DNA from: Clostridia bacterium
Lineage (GTDB): Bacteria > Bacillota > Clostridia > Christensenellales > Borkfalkiaceae
Direction: 5' to 3'
Assembly: GCA_017621735.1 (NCBI GenBank)
Contig: JAGASM010000027.1
Location: forward strand, 1-64,000
DNA: 64,000 nucleotides
Position numbers and translations under genes: made by a program. The notes under the pieces are model-generated. The model had not been told where the DNA came from, made no database searches, and saw only the letters and a list, made by a program, of their open reading frames with translations. Every line of letters begins with the position of its first letter. Position 1 is the stretch's first letter. Positions 8,487 to 17,607 of the stretch are shown here, piece after piece.

Positions 8487-10682
8487 ATGAAGAAAATGAT
8501 GGGAAGTTGTCTTGCGGGTGTTTTGCTCGCAAGCGCGTGCAGTTGTCTTGTCGGTTGCGGTGGGGAGATTCCTCCGCTCGACGGAAAATTAAAAGAGTTT
8601 GAAAATCCTGCGGTAACCTTGCGGGCGAACGCGGACGAGGGGAAAGAGATTTCCGATTCCCTTTACGGGCTCTTTTTAGAGGATATCAACTACGCGACGT
8701 ACGCGATGGACGATAACCTTATTTTGAACAGCACGGGAAAATTCGAGCAAACGCGTTGGAGCGCGGTTGGGAGTGCGGAACTCAACTGGGAGGAAACAGG
8801 GAGCATTTCCGCCGTCAATCCCGGTTATTTGGAATTGTCCGTATACGACGCGGGGACGGGAATCAAATACAATGGGGACGGCTATTATCCGCTTGCCGTC
8901 GTCAAAGACACGAAGTATCGCTTCTCCACCTTCCTCCGCACGGACGGCTTTACGGGAAACATGAAAATTGCCGTGAAAAATGCAAGCGGAAAGGTGTTTG
9001 CGGAAAAGACGGTAGAAATTGCCGAGCAAGAAGAATGGGTAAAATATTCCACCGAACTTACGGCGCTGGATTCTGCGGATAAAAACATCTATTTAGAAAT
9101 TACGTTTGACGAGGTTGGCGTCGTGCACCTCGACGGCATGGCGTTTGAAACGCTCGACAGCACGGTCGGCATCAAAAACTACTTTTACAACGCGATCAAC
9201 GACTTAAATCCTTCTTTCATCCGTTTCCCCGGTGGGTGCGTCATTGAAGGAAAGAACATGGACGGCGCGTACGACTGGAAAAATTCCATCGGCGTAGACG
9301 GGAGCGGAAAACCCGAAAAACTGACTTATAACCTTATCAAAGACGGGGAAACGACTCAAGTAACCACAACGGGCGAGCCGATTACCCGCACCGCAAACAT
9401 GAATATTTGGGTAGGCGTTTCGTACGATATGAGTTATCAACTCGGATTTTACGATTATTTCTTGCTTTGCGAATCGGTTGGAGCAAGCGCGATTCCGATC
9501 GTCAACTGCGGCATGGCTTGTATGATTCAAAGCAACGGCGCGGACTTTGCAGGGCGTAACGGAAACGGCGTAGACGACTACATTCAAGACGCACTCGATC
9601 TCGTTGCGTTTGCCAAGGGGAGTGTGGATTCCGCGGACGCGAACGAAGCGGCATGGGCGCAAGTGCGCGCGGACATGGGGCACCCCGAGCCTTTTGAAAT
9701 GGACTATCTCGGCATCGGAAACGAGCAATGGGGGAATAAGTACTTTGGGTACTATCAACGCTTTGTAGAGGCGTTTAAGGCGGCGAGAGGGACAAATCCC
9801 GAACTGTATAACGGCGTAGAACTTATCGTCGGAAACGGGCCTTCGATTACGGACGTCGAGAGAAACGGTACGGGCGGTACGGCAAAGCGCGCGGCGGAAG
9901 TCTATAAAAACGCAGGGCGTATTTCCTCCCTTTCCGAATACGGCGTGCACGACCACCACTATTATATGAACTATTCGGAATTTTTCCAGTATGCAAACCT
10001 CTACGACGGTTATACGCGCGGTGGGGATATGGGGTACGACGTATTCGTCGGAGAGTATTCCGCAAATCAAATTTCCAACCCTTACTTCCCTTCGGCGAAG
10101 AATGCATGGATTACCGCGCTTGCGGAAGCGGCGTACATGACGGGACTTGAACGCAACGGGGACGTCGTAAAACTTGCGGCGTATGCGCCGATGTTCGGCA
10201 ATGCGACCGATTCTTTCAATCAGTGGCAAGTAGACATGATGTACTACACGAATACGGAGTTGGTGCTTTCTGCAAACTACTACGTACAACAGTTGTTTGC
10301 GCAAAACGCGGGGGATTTTGCCCTCACGACGGAACGGGAAAATGCGACGTGGTTTGATTCTCAATTCAAGCTCGTCTACAATTCTCAACAAACGGCGGAT
10401 AAACTTTATTACGTTATGAGTAAAGACAGCGCGACGGGGGACGTCATCATCAAACTCGTCAACGCGAGCGGAGAAAACGTCGACGTCAACATCTCCATTG
10501 ACGCAATGAAGATGAAGGGGTACGCAGAAGTCGTCAAATTGCAAAACGGCGATACGACGGCGTTTAACTCGTTGACGGAGAAAAAGATCACGCCGCAATA
10601 CCTCAATCTTGGCGTAGACGGAGTGATCGGTTACACGGCGGAAGCGGGCAGCGTAACTTCTATTCGCGTCAAAGCAAAATAA
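8487..10682 (+). CDS. GH51 alpha-L-arabinofuranosidase-like lipoprotein
   Basis: 731 residues. Start at ATG 8487, 7 bp after AGGGG and downstream of the promoter. The signal peptide ends at a lipobox (LVGC, Cys24). A GH51-type entry sequence (SDSLYGLFLEDINYA) is followed by a carbohydrate-binding-like beta domain (about 85-220). The TIM barrel then shows FIRFPGGCVIEG, the acid/base region YLGIGNEQWG (Glu413) and the nucleophile region VGEYS (Glu523). A C-terminal beta-sandwich closes it. GH51 enzymes release terminal arabinofuranose from arabinan or arabinoxylan. The lipid anchor puts it outside the cell. It is monocistronic, with its own promoter and terminator, and lies outside the sugar island. 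The exact linkage specificity is not readable. Confidence 0.88.
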   Translation: MKKMMGSCLAGVLLASACSCLVGCGGEIPPLDGKLKEFENPAVTLRANADEGKEISDSLYGLFLEDINYATYAMDDNLILNSTGKFEQTRWSAVGSAELNWEETGSISAVNPGYLELSVYDAGTGIKYNGDGYYPLAVVKDTKYRFSTFLRTDGFTGNMKIAVKNASGKVFAEKTVEIAEQEEWVKYSTELTALDSADKNIYLEITFDEVGVVHLDGMAFETLDSTVGIKNYFYNAINDLNPSFIRFPGGCVIEGKNMDGAYDWKNSIGVDGSGKPEKLTYNLIKDGETTQVTTTGEPITRTANMNIWVGVSYDMSYQLGFYDYFLLCESVGASAIPIVNCGMACMIQSNGADFAGRNGNGVDDYIQDALDLVAFAKGSVDSADANEAAWAQVRADMGHPEPFEMDYLGIGNEQWGNKYFGYYQRFVEAFKAARGTNPELYNGVELIVGNGPSITDVERNGTGGTAKRAAEVYKNAGRISSLSEYGVHDHHYYMNYSEFFQYANLYDGYTRGGDMGYDVFVGEYSANQISNPYFPSAKNAWITALAEAAYMTGLERNGDVVKLAAYAPMFGNATDSFNQWQVDMMYYTNTELVLSANYYVQQLFAQNAGDFALTTERENATWFDSQFKLVYNSQQTADKLYYVMSKDSATGDVIIKLVNASGENVDVNISIDAMKMKGYAEVVKLQNGDTTAFNSLTEKKITPQYLNLGVDGVIGYTAEAGSVTSIRVKAK

Positions 10683-10688
10683 TAAAAA

Positions 10689-10712
10689 AACGGGCGTATG
10701 CCCGTTTTTTTC
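10689..10712 (+). terminator. Terminator of the GH51 gene
   Basis: AACGGGC / GCCCGTT stem with a GTAT loop, then T6, 6 bp after the stop. Confidence 0.9.
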
Positions 10713-10743
10713 GCTTTCTCTTCCGAAAAAACCGCGCGTGAGG

Positions 10744-10772
10744 TTGACGGGGCGAGGAGAATGGGGTATAAT
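10744..10772 (+). promoter_or_regulatory. Promoter of the malic enzyme gene
   Basis: TTGACG (10744-10749), 17-bp spacer, TATAAT (10767-10772), 29 bp before the start codon. Confidence 0.85.
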
Positions 10773-10801
10773 AAGCGAGGAAAAACTGTGAGGAAAAAAA
10801 G

Positions 10802-11974
10802 ATGAATTACAGAGAAGAATCGTTAAAAAAACACGGCGAATGGAAGGGGAAAATCGAGGTTGTTTCCCGCGTGGAGGTGGATTCGAGGGAGAAACTTTCC
10901 CTTGCCTACACTCCGGGCGTTGCGGAGCCTTGCTTTGCCATTCACCAAGATATTACAAAGAGTTTTGAACTGACTCGCCGTTGGAATACCGTTCCCGTCA
11001 TTACGGACGGCACGGCGATCTTGGGGCTTGGGGACATCGGCCCCGAGGCGGGAATGCCCGTTATGGAGGGCAAATGCGCTCTCTTTAAGGCGTACGGCGA
11101 CGTGGACGCCATTCCGCTTTGTATTCGTTCAAAAGACGTGGACGAAATCGTTCGCACGGTAAAGTTGCTTGCGGGTTCGTTCGGCGGAATCAATTTGGAA
11201 GATATTTCCGCGCCCCGCTGTTTTGAAATTGAACGTCGGCTCAAAGAGGAGTTGGAGATCCCCGTATTCCACGACGATCAGCACGGGACGGCAATCGTCT
11301 TGACGGCGGCGCTTCAAAACGCCTTGCGCCTCGTCGGAAAAAAAGCGGAAGAGGTTTCCGTCGTCATCAACGGCGCGGGGGCGGCGGGAATTGCCATTGC
11401 AAAGTTCCTTCTCCGTTTCGGCGTGAAAGATATCGTTATGTGCGATAAAGAGGGGCTTCTTTGCGAAGGGGAACAAACGAATAACGCGGCGCATGCGGAA
11501 ATCGCAACGCTCACAAACCGCCGTTTCTTAAAGGGAAAACTTGCCGACGCAATGAAGGGGGCGGACGTATTTATCGGGGTTTCCGTTGCCAACTGCGTTA
11601 CCAAAGAAATGGTGCGCTCGATGGCGGATCGTGCAATCGTCTTTACCATGGCAAATCCCGTACCCGAAATTTCCCGCGAGGACGCGCTTGAGGCGGGTGC
11701 GGCAATCGTCGGAACGGGGTCTTCCGAAAAACCCAACCAAATCAACAACGTGCTCGTATTCCCGGGGCTTTTCCGCGGAGCGCTCGACGTGCGCGCAAAG
11801 CAAATTAACTGGGAAATGATGTTTGCGGCGTCCAAAGCGATTGCCGATTGCGTTTTGGAAGGAGAACTTTCGCCCGACTACATTCTTCCGTATGCGTACG
11901 ATAAGCGCGCGCACAACGCGGTTGCAAATGCTGTTTCAGAAGCGGCAAACAAAACGGGCGTCAATCAAATTTGA
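10802..11974 (+). CDS. NAD(P)-dependent malic enzyme, short bacterial type
   Basis: 390 residues, the usual length of the small bacterial family. The N-terminal catalytic domain has SLAYTPGVAEPC (Tyr general acid region), ITDGTAILGLGDIGPEAGMP and FHDDQHGTAI (metal-binding Asp pair). The Rossmann domain shows VVINGAGAAGIAIAKFL, and the C-terminal part has FTMANPVPEI and GTGSSEKPNQINNVLVFPG. It decarboxylates L-malate to pyruvate with reduction of NAD(P)+ in the cytoplasm. Cofactor preference cannot be told from sequence alone. Its stop overlaps the next start (TGATG), so the HNH-like gene is translationally coupled to it. Confidence 0.95.
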   Translation: MNYREESLKKHGEWKGKIEVVSRVEVDSREKLSLAYTPGVAEPCFAIHQDITKSFELTRRWNTVPVITDGTAILGLGDIGPEAGMPVMEGKCALFKAYGDVDAIPLCIRSKDVDEIVRTVKLLAGSFGGINLEDISAPRCFEIERRLKEELEIPVFHDDQHGTAIVLTAALQNALRLVGKKAEEVSVVINGAGAAGIAIAKFLLRFGVKDIVMCDKEGLLCEGEQTNNAAHAEIATLTNRRFLKGKLADAMKGADVFIGVSVANCVTKEMVRSMADRAIVFTMANPVPEISREDALEAGAAIVGTGSSEKPNQINNVLVFPGLFRGALDVRAKQINWEMMFAASKAIADCVLEGELSPDYILPYAYDKRAHNAVANAVSEAANKTGVNQI

Positions 11975-12432
11975 TGAAACTTGAGTTTGAACTCGTTCCC
12001 GACGGGTGCTGGTACAGTAATTTACGTTCGCTGCTTTCGCAAAGGCAATGGGATGCCGTTCGCAAAGACGCTTATGCGCGTTCGGGCGGAGCGTGCACGG
12101 TTTGCGGGGTAAAGACAAGGTATTTGGACGCACACGAGCGTTGGGGCTACGACGAGGAAAAGGGGATTCAAAAACTGTTGGACGTCGTCGCTTTGTGCAA
12201 AGACTGTCATGCCGTCGTTCATATCGGACGCACGCAACTTTTGGGGGACGAAAAGCGGGCGTGTGAGCATTTTATGAAGGTGAACGGAGTGAGTTATGCG
12301 GAATACCGCGCGGCGCTCGGAAGGGCGAACGAGGTGCACCGCAGGCGAAATCGGGTGAGCGAATGGGCGCTTGATTTAACTTGGCTCAATCGCTTTTGCG
12401 AAAAGAATTTTTTAGACGGAAAAGACCGCTGA
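11974..12432 (+). CDS. HNH-type zinc-binding protein
   Basis: 152 residues. Start at ATG 11974, overlapping the malic enzyme stop by one base; it has no ribosome site of its own, so coupling is likely. The core is CTVCGVKTRYLDAHERW, then about 20 residues, then ALCKDCHAVVHIGR. This is CxxC ... (D)AHE ... LCxxCHxxxH, the beta-beta-alpha-metal arrangement of HNH proteins with a structural zinc. No toxin, integrase or restriction partner lies next to it. It could be a housekeeping nuclease or only an HNH-fold binding protein. The pairing with malic enzyme is unexplained. Confidence 0.75.
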   Translation: MKLEFELVPDGCWYSNLRSLLSQRQWDAVRKDAYARSGGACTVCGVKTRYLDAHERWGYDEEKGIQKLLDVVALCKDCHAVVHIGRTQLLGDEKRACEHFMKVNGVSYAEYRAALGRANEVHRRRNRVSEWALDLTWLNRFCEKNFLDGKDR

Positions 12433-12437
12433 AACGG

Positions 12438-12466
12438 TTGACTTAAACGGGAAAAGAGTTTACAAT
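12438..12466 (+). promoter_or_regulatory. Promoter of prs
   Basis: TTGACT (12438-12443), 17-bp spacer, TACAAT (12461-12466). Confidence 0.85.
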
Positions 12467-12534
12467 ATTAGCGAACGGAAAATGACGTTTGCGGGAATGA
12501 AGACGAAAGAAAAAAATCAGGAAGGAATCGCAGC

Positions 12535-13482
12535 ATGATCACACACGGAAACGAAATTAAACTGTTTGCAGGCAACTCGAACCGTCCTTTGGCGGAAGCA
12601 ATCGCCAAAAAACTGAACACGACGCTCGGCGATATCGAAGTAAGTAAGTTTTCCGACGGGGAAACGAGCGTACATATCGGCGAAACCGTTCGCGGAAAAG
12701 ACCTTTTCATCATTCAATCGACTTCTTATCCCGTCAACGATAATTTGATGGAACTTCTCATCATGATCGACGCGGCGAAGCGTGCGTCCGCAGGGCGTAT
12801 TACGGCGGTAATTCCCTATTTTGGGTATGCCCGTCAAGACAGAAAGGCTCGTTCGCGCGATCCGATTACCGCAAAACTCGTAGCGGATTTGATTACTTCT
12901 GCGGGCGCGGACCGCGTTCTCACGATGGATTTGCACGCGGCGCAAATTCAAGGATTTTTCAATATCCCGCTCGACAACTTGCTCGGCGGACCGACGCTTT
13001 ACAATTACTTTGCGGATAAAATGGACGAAAACTATATCGTCGTATCTCCCGACGTTGGGAGCGTAAACCGTGCAAGAAAGGTTGCGGAACGCCTCAACTG
13101 TCAAATGGCAATTATTGACAAACGCCGTCCGAAGGCAAACGTCATGGAAGTTATGAACATCATCGGAAACGTCAAGGGCAAAAAATGCTTGATGGTTGAC
13201 GATATGATCGATACGGCGGGGACGATCGTTCAAGGCGCGCAAGCGCTTGCCGATCAAGGCGCGGAGGAAATTTACGCTTGCTGTACGCACGCCGTCCTTT
13301 CCGGACCTGCGATCGAGCGGTTGAAGAATTCGCCGATCAAAGAACTCGTCATGCTCGACACCGTACAACTTCCCGAAGAGAAGAAACTCGACAACATTAA
13401 AATTTTGTCGGTTGCGGATAAGTTCGCGGCGGCAATCGAGAACGTATATCTCGATAAGCCGATGAGTAAAATTTACGACTGA
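12535..13482 (+). CDS. prs: Ribose-phosphate pyrophosphokinase (PRPP synthetase)
   Basis: 315 residues, the normal length for class I enzymes. It transfers pyrophosphate from ATP to ribose 5-phosphate to make PRPP for purines, pyrimidines, NAD, histidine and tryptophan. Visible signatures: the early KFSDGE motif, [20 protein letters not shown] (flexible loop), [12 protein letters not shown] at about 131, and the PRPP-binding loop [10 protein letters not shown] at about 219. AGGA precedes ATG 12535. It has its own promoter and is followed by a strong terminator, with pth-mfd starting after it, a common Firmicutes order. Confidence 0.97.
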   Translation: MITHGNEIKLFAGNSNRPLAEAIAKKLNTTLGDIEVSKFSDGETSVHIGETVRGKDLFIIQSTSYPVNDNLMELLIMIDAAKRASAGRITAVIPYFGYARQDRKARSRDPITAKLVADLITSAGADRVLTMDLHAAQIQGFFNIPLDNLLGGPTLYNYFADKMDENYIVVSPDVGSVNRARKVAERLNCQMAIIDKRRPKANVMEVMNIIGNVKGKKCLMVDDMIDTAGTIVQGAQALADQGAEEIYACCTHAVLSGPAIERLKNSPIKELVMLDTVQLPEEKKLDNIKILSVADKFAAAIENVYLDKPMSKIYD

Positions 13483-13494
13483 TTACGGAATCAC

Positions 13495-13526
13495 AAATCC
13501 GCCGCTCGTTTAGGCGGCGGATTTTT
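13495..13526 (+). terminator. Terminator between prs and pth
   Basis: An 11-bp stem AAATCCGCCGC / GCGGCGGATTT with an 8-nt loop and a T tract. It ends 13 bp before the pth start, so pth-mfd must either read through or use a promoter inside or before prs. Confidence 0.85.
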
Positions 13527-13539
13527 CATAAGGAGCGCT

Positions 13540-14103
13540 ATGTATTTAATTGTCGGACTCGGAAATCCGGACGCAAAGTATCAAACGACCTTTCATAATA
13601 TGGGATATCTTGCGGTAGGGGACGTTGCGGAAAAACTTGGGGTAAAATTCAAGAAGAAAGAATGCGAAGCGATGACTGCGGAAGCAAACGTAAGGGGCGA
13701 AAAGGTCATTCTTGCCCGTCCGCTTACTTACATGAATGCCTCGGGGCGCGCAGTCAAACAACTCATGGCGCGGTACAAACTTTCACCCGACCAAATCGTC
13801 GTCATATACGACGATTACGACCTTCCCAAGGGGCACGTTCGCATTCGTCCGTCGGGAAGCGCGGGAACGCATAACGGAATGCGCTCGATCATTGCGGAAA
13901 CAGGGATTTCGGCGTTTGCGCGGATTCGCATAGGGATTCGCGACGAAGAGGTAAAAATCCCCATTATAAATTATGTGTTAGCCAACGTGAAGAAGGAGGA
14001 TTATGACCTTTTCACATCTGCTTGCAACCGTGCGGCGGATGCGGCAATCGCGCTTGCCGAGGGGGCGAGCGTGGAAAACGTCATGACCAAATATAACGGA
14101 TGA
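13540..14103 (+). CDS. pth: Peptidyl-tRNA hydrolase
   Basis: 187 residues, the standard size. It cleaves peptidyl-tRNA released from stalled ribosomes and recycles tRNA. The family start LIVGLGNPDAKYQTTFHNMG carries the catalytic His19 and the substrate Asn9. RPLTYMNASG, VIYDDYDLP and RPSGSAGTHNGMRSI are further signatures. AAGGAG lies 7 bp before the ATG. Its last bases overlap the mfd start (ATGA), so the two are coupled. Confidence 0.97.
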   Translation: MYLIVGLGNPDAKYQTTFHNMGYLAVGDVAEKLGVKFKKKECEAMTAEANVRGEKVILARPLTYMNASGRAVKQLMARYKLSPDQIVVIYDDYDLPKGHVRIRPSGSAGTHNGMRSIIAETGISAFARIRIGIRDEEVKIPIINYVLANVKKEDYDLFTSACNRAADAAIALAEGASVENVMTKYNG

Positions 14104-17100
14104 ACGGCTTTCTTACCTTTGACAAAATAGGCGGAGAATATGCTCTGCTCGGCGAAACGATCCGTCGCGGTGTTCCCGCGGCGGTTTTCGGCGTTTCGGA
14201 CGAGCAAAAGTACTTGATCGCCTCTTTGGTGGAAAAACGCGCCGTTTACGTTGCGGCGGATGCGCTTACTGCAAAGCGCGCATTTGCATCGATTTCCGCG
14301 CTTTCGAGTAAAAAATGCGCGCTTCTTATGGCGAAAGACGAGGTGCTCATCTATCGCAAAGCACTCTCCAAAGATGCGCTTTACCGCCGTTTGACCGCGC
14401 TTTACGAATGGCAAGAGGGGGCGGATATTCTCATATGCGACGTGGAGGCTGCAATTCAGTTGTTGCCGAGAAAACTGCCCGTTTTTCGCTTAAAAGTCGG
14501 TGGGGAAACGGTGCTTTCCGACCTCGTGCGTTCGCTCGTTCAATGTGGGTATACGCGCGAATACGCCGTGGAAGGGAAGGGTTCGTTTGCCGTGCGCGGG
14601 GACATTCTCGATATTTGGGCAATCAATGAAGAGCATCCTGTAAGAGTTGACTTTTTCGGCGATGAGGTAGAGGCGATAAAACCGTACGACGAAGGGACGG
14701 GCGAGCGTTTAGAACAGGTATTTTCGCTTGATATCGTATCGGCAACGGACGTCGTTTTATCTGATGGGGACGAAGAGGAGATTCGCTCTGCCCTTGCGCA
14801 AGAGTTAAAAAACGCGCCTTCTTCTGCAGCGTATGCGCGCATGAAGAGCATTACGGACGACGTGTTATCCGCGGAAATTACGTCGGAATACGTTCTTCCG
14901 CTCCTCCGTTCTTCATGCGATTTATTTTCCCTTTTAGGAGAAGAAACGCTTTTGATTTTCGACGAGTGCAAACTCGTTCACGATAAACTCGACGGGCTTT
15001 ATAAGGAGCATTTCGAGCGGTTTTCCCTCCTGCACGATGGGGGAGAAGCGATGGGCTTTACCGTTCGTCAATACGTCGATCGGGACGATTTTTTCTCTAA
15101 CGTAATCTCTTTTTCGGTACTTTCCCTTGCGACGTTTATGGGAAACACCTACTTTTTCAATCCGCTTTCCATTCAAAATTTTACGTCGTCGCCCGTTCCG
15201 CGCTACTTAAATTCTCTTCCCGATTTAACGGTAGATTTGAAAGCGTGGATGAAAACGGGATATCGCGTCGTTTTGTGGTGCGGTACGGAATTGCGCGCGG
15301 AAAAAATGCGCGAAGAGTTGGGGGAAAATTATCTTCCTTTATCCGCACTCCCGACGGACGTTGCGTCCTTCAAAGGAATTTACGTGACGGAAGAAGAACT
15401 TGATCACGGTTTGATTCTCCACGAGTGCAAGTTGGTGTTTGTCGGCACGGGGGATATGTTTACGAAAGCTACCCCCAAGCGCCGTATTAAAAAGAAACGC
15501 GGGGATATTTTTCTTGCGCCCGAAGTGGGCGATTTTGCCGTGCACGAAACGCACGGGATCGGCAAAATTACGGGAACAAAGCGCATTGAAACGACGGACG
15601 GAATCAAAGAATACGTCGCCCTTGAATATAAGGACGGCGACGCATTGTACGTTCCCGTCGAACAAATGGACGTTTTGTCCAAGTACATGGGCGGAGATAA
15701 TCCCACTCTATCCAAAATCGGTGGGGGAGAGTTTGAACGGGTAAAGGCACGCGTTCGCGCTTCCCTCAAAAAAATGGCGTTCGACTTAAAGCAACTGTAT
15801 TCCGAGCGTCAAGAACAAAAAGGATATTCCTATCCTGCCTATCCCGAATTGATGGAGGAATTTGAATCGGCGTTCCCCCATGAGGATACGCCCGATCAAC
15901 GTTCTTCGGTGGAAGAAATTAAGGCGGATATGTGTTCAGAAAAGGTGATGGATCGCCTTCTTTGCGGGGACGTCGGGTTTGGAAAGACGGAAGTCGCCCT
16001 TCGCGCCGCTTACTTGTGCATTCTTGCGGGACGGCAAGTTGCGCTCATGTGCCCGAGCACCGTTTTGAGTGAGCAACATTATCAAACGGCGGTAGAGCGC
16101 ATGCAAGAATTTGGCGTTCGCGTCGCGTGCTTAAACCGTTTCCGCACGCCAAAAGAGCAGGAACGGATTTTGGAAGGATTGCAAAAAGGGGAAATCGACC
16201 TTGTCGTCGGGACGCATAGGCTTCTTTCTAAAGACGTCAAATTCCACGACTTGGGGTTGCTTCTCCTTGACGAAGAACAACGGTTCGGCGTAGAACACAA
16301 GGAAAAAATTAAGACGTACAAAAAGGACGTCGATTGTTTGACGATGACGGCGACGCCCATTCCGCGCACGTTGCATATGTCCCTTTCCGGAATTCGCGAT
16401 ATTTCCACCATTCAAACGCCGCCGCACGCACGGTTGCCCGTTCAAACGTACGTTGCGGAGGAAACGGAAACGCTTATTCGCGACGCTTGCGTCAGAGAAC
16501 TTTCTCGCGGTGGGCAGGTGTTCGTACTTTACAATAAAGTAGAGAGCATTCACACGTTTGCGCACCGCTTAACGCAAATCGTACCCGAGGCGCGGGTATG
16601 CGTTGCGCACGGGCGTATGGAAAAGAATGCGTTGGAGGCAAACGTTTTCGGGTTTTACCGCGGGGAATACGACGTGCTTGTAACCACGACGATCATCGAA
16701 AACGGAATCGACCTTCCGAATGCAAATACTCTCGTCGTAATCGACGCGGATCGGCTTGGGATTTCTCAACTTTATCAACTGCGCGGGCGCGTTGGGCGCA
16801 GCAATCGCCTTGCCCACGCCTATTTTACCTACAAGCCGGAACGGGTTATGACGCAAAACGCCTCCGAGCGGTTAAAAGCGATTATGCAATTTACCGAACT
16901 CGGATCCGGGTTCAAAATCGCTATGCGCGATTTGGAAATTCGCGGCGCGGGGAACGTGCTCGGCGCCGAACAGCACGGACATATGGATAAGGTCGGATAT
17001 GAACTGTATGCCAAGATCCTCAAAGAGGAATTGACGGGACAAACGCAATCGGCGTGCGATCTCGACATCAAGGCGACGGCGTATATTCCCGAATCTTACG

Positions 17101-17495
17101 TCGAATCGAACGCGGGGAGAATGGATTGCTATAAGCAAATTGCGGAAATTCGCACGCCGGAAGATTACAAACGCGTATGTACGTCGATGGAAGAACAGTA
17201 CGGACCGCTTCCGCCCGAAACGGTAAACCTTCTCGTAATCGCCGTAATGAAGAGTTACGCACACGCCTTCCACGTGGTAAAAATTACCGTCAACGCAAAG
17301 GGCGGTGCGCTTGAATTCGACTCGATTTCCGCGCTTGCCGACAACCGTTTGGCGCAGGCGATGGAAAAATTCCGCTCCGTCGTCAGTTTGGATATGACGA
17401 GCGCGCCCGTTTTGCGTTTCCGTCCCGTCGATTCGGGGAGTAAGACGATGGTGCAAATGACAAAATTTCTAAAATTTGCTTCAACTTTTGCTTGA
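14100..17495 (+). CDS. mfd: Transcription-repair coupling factor
   Basis: 1,131 residues, a full-length Mfd. Order: UvrB-like N-terminal modules (about 1-400), then the RNA-polymerase-interacting CarD-like domain (VHETHGIGKITG at about 478). The SF2 translocase has Walker A GDVGFGKTE (about 623) and Walker B LLLDEEQRFG (about 722). TATPIPRTLHMSLSGIRD, the second helicase lobe (QLRGRVGRSNR) and the C-terminal TRCF domain (about 990-1090) follow. It removes RNA polymerase stalled at lesions and recruits UvrA. It starts inside the pth stop codon. The same operon order (pth-mfd-foldase) is common in Firmicutes. Confidence 0.97.
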   Translation: MNGFLTFDKIGGEYALLGETIRRGVPAAVFGVSDEQKYLIASLVEKRAVYVAADALTAKRAFASISALSSKKCALLMAKDEVLIYRKALSKDALYRRLTALYEWQEGADILICDVEAAIQLLPRKLPVFRLKVGGETVLSDLVRSLVQCGYTREYAVEGKGSFAVRGDILDIWAINEEHPVRVDFFGDEVEAIKPYDEGTGERLEQVFSLDIVSATDVVLSDGDEEEIRSALAQELKNAPSSAAYARMKSITDDVLSAEITSEYVLPLLRSSCDLFSLLGEETLLIFDECKLVHDKLDGLYKEHFERFSLLHDGGEAMGFTVRQYVDRDDFFSNVISFSVLSLATFMGNTYFFNPLSIQNFTSSPVPRYLNSLPDLTVDLKAWMKTGYRVVLWCGTELRAEKMREELGENYLPLSALPTDVASFKGIYVTEEELDHGLILHECKLVFVGTGDMFTKATPKRRIKKKRGDIFLAPEVGDFAVHETHGIGKITGTKRIETTDGIKEYVALEYKDGDALYVPVEQMDVLSKYMGGDNPTLSKIGGGEFERVKARVRASLKKMAFDLKQLYSERQEQKGYSYPAYPELMEEFESAFPHEDTPDQRSSVEEIKADMCSEKVMDRLLCGDVGFGKTEVALRAAYLCILAGRQVALMCPSTVLSEQHYQTAVERMQEFGVRVACLNRFRTPKEQERILEGLQKGEIDLVVGTHRLLSKDVKFHDLGLLLLDEEQRFGVEHKEKIKTYKKDVDCLTMTATPIPRTLHMSLSGIRDISTIQTPPHARLPVQTYVAEETETLIRDACVRELSRGGQVFVLYNKVESIHTFAHRLTQIVPEARVCVAHGRMEKNALEANVFGFYRGEYDVLVTTTIIENGIDLPNANTLVVIDADRLGISQLYQLRGRVGRSNRLAHAYFTYKPERVMTQNASERLKAIMQFTELGSGFKIAMRDLEIRGAGNVLGAEQHGHMDKVGYELYAKILKEELTGQTQSACDLDIKATAYIPESYVESNAGRMDCYKQIAEIRTPEDYKRVCTSMEEQYGPLPPETVNLLVIAVMKSYAHAFHVVKITVNAKGGALEFDSISALADNRLAQAMEKFRSVVSLDMTSAPVLRFRPVDSGSKTMVQMTKFLKFASTFA

Positions 17496-17511
17496 TTTTC
17501 ACGAAAAAAGA

Positions 17512-17540
17512 TTGCACTTATTTTGAAAATAAGTTATAAT
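17512..17540 (+). promoter_or_regulatory. Promoter of the PrsA-like gene, spacer made of a palindrome
   Basis: TTGCAC (17512-17517), 17-bp spacer, TATAAT (17535-17540). The region 17516-17534 is a perfect palindrome, ACTTATTTT-G-AAAATAAGT, filling the spacer and touching both promoter boxes. This is where a dimeric repressor would sit. Confidence 0.75.
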
Positions 17541-17607
17541 AGATAAAGTACGTGATATTCGGGGGATTTTCCTTCGAGTTCCAGATAACAGTTCGGAGAA
17601 TTGATTT

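Noticed and set aside
17516-17534. Fur, PerR or Zur box
   Set aside because: The palindrome does not follow the known GATAATGATAATC, TTATAATNATTATAA or TCGTAATNATTACGA patterns.
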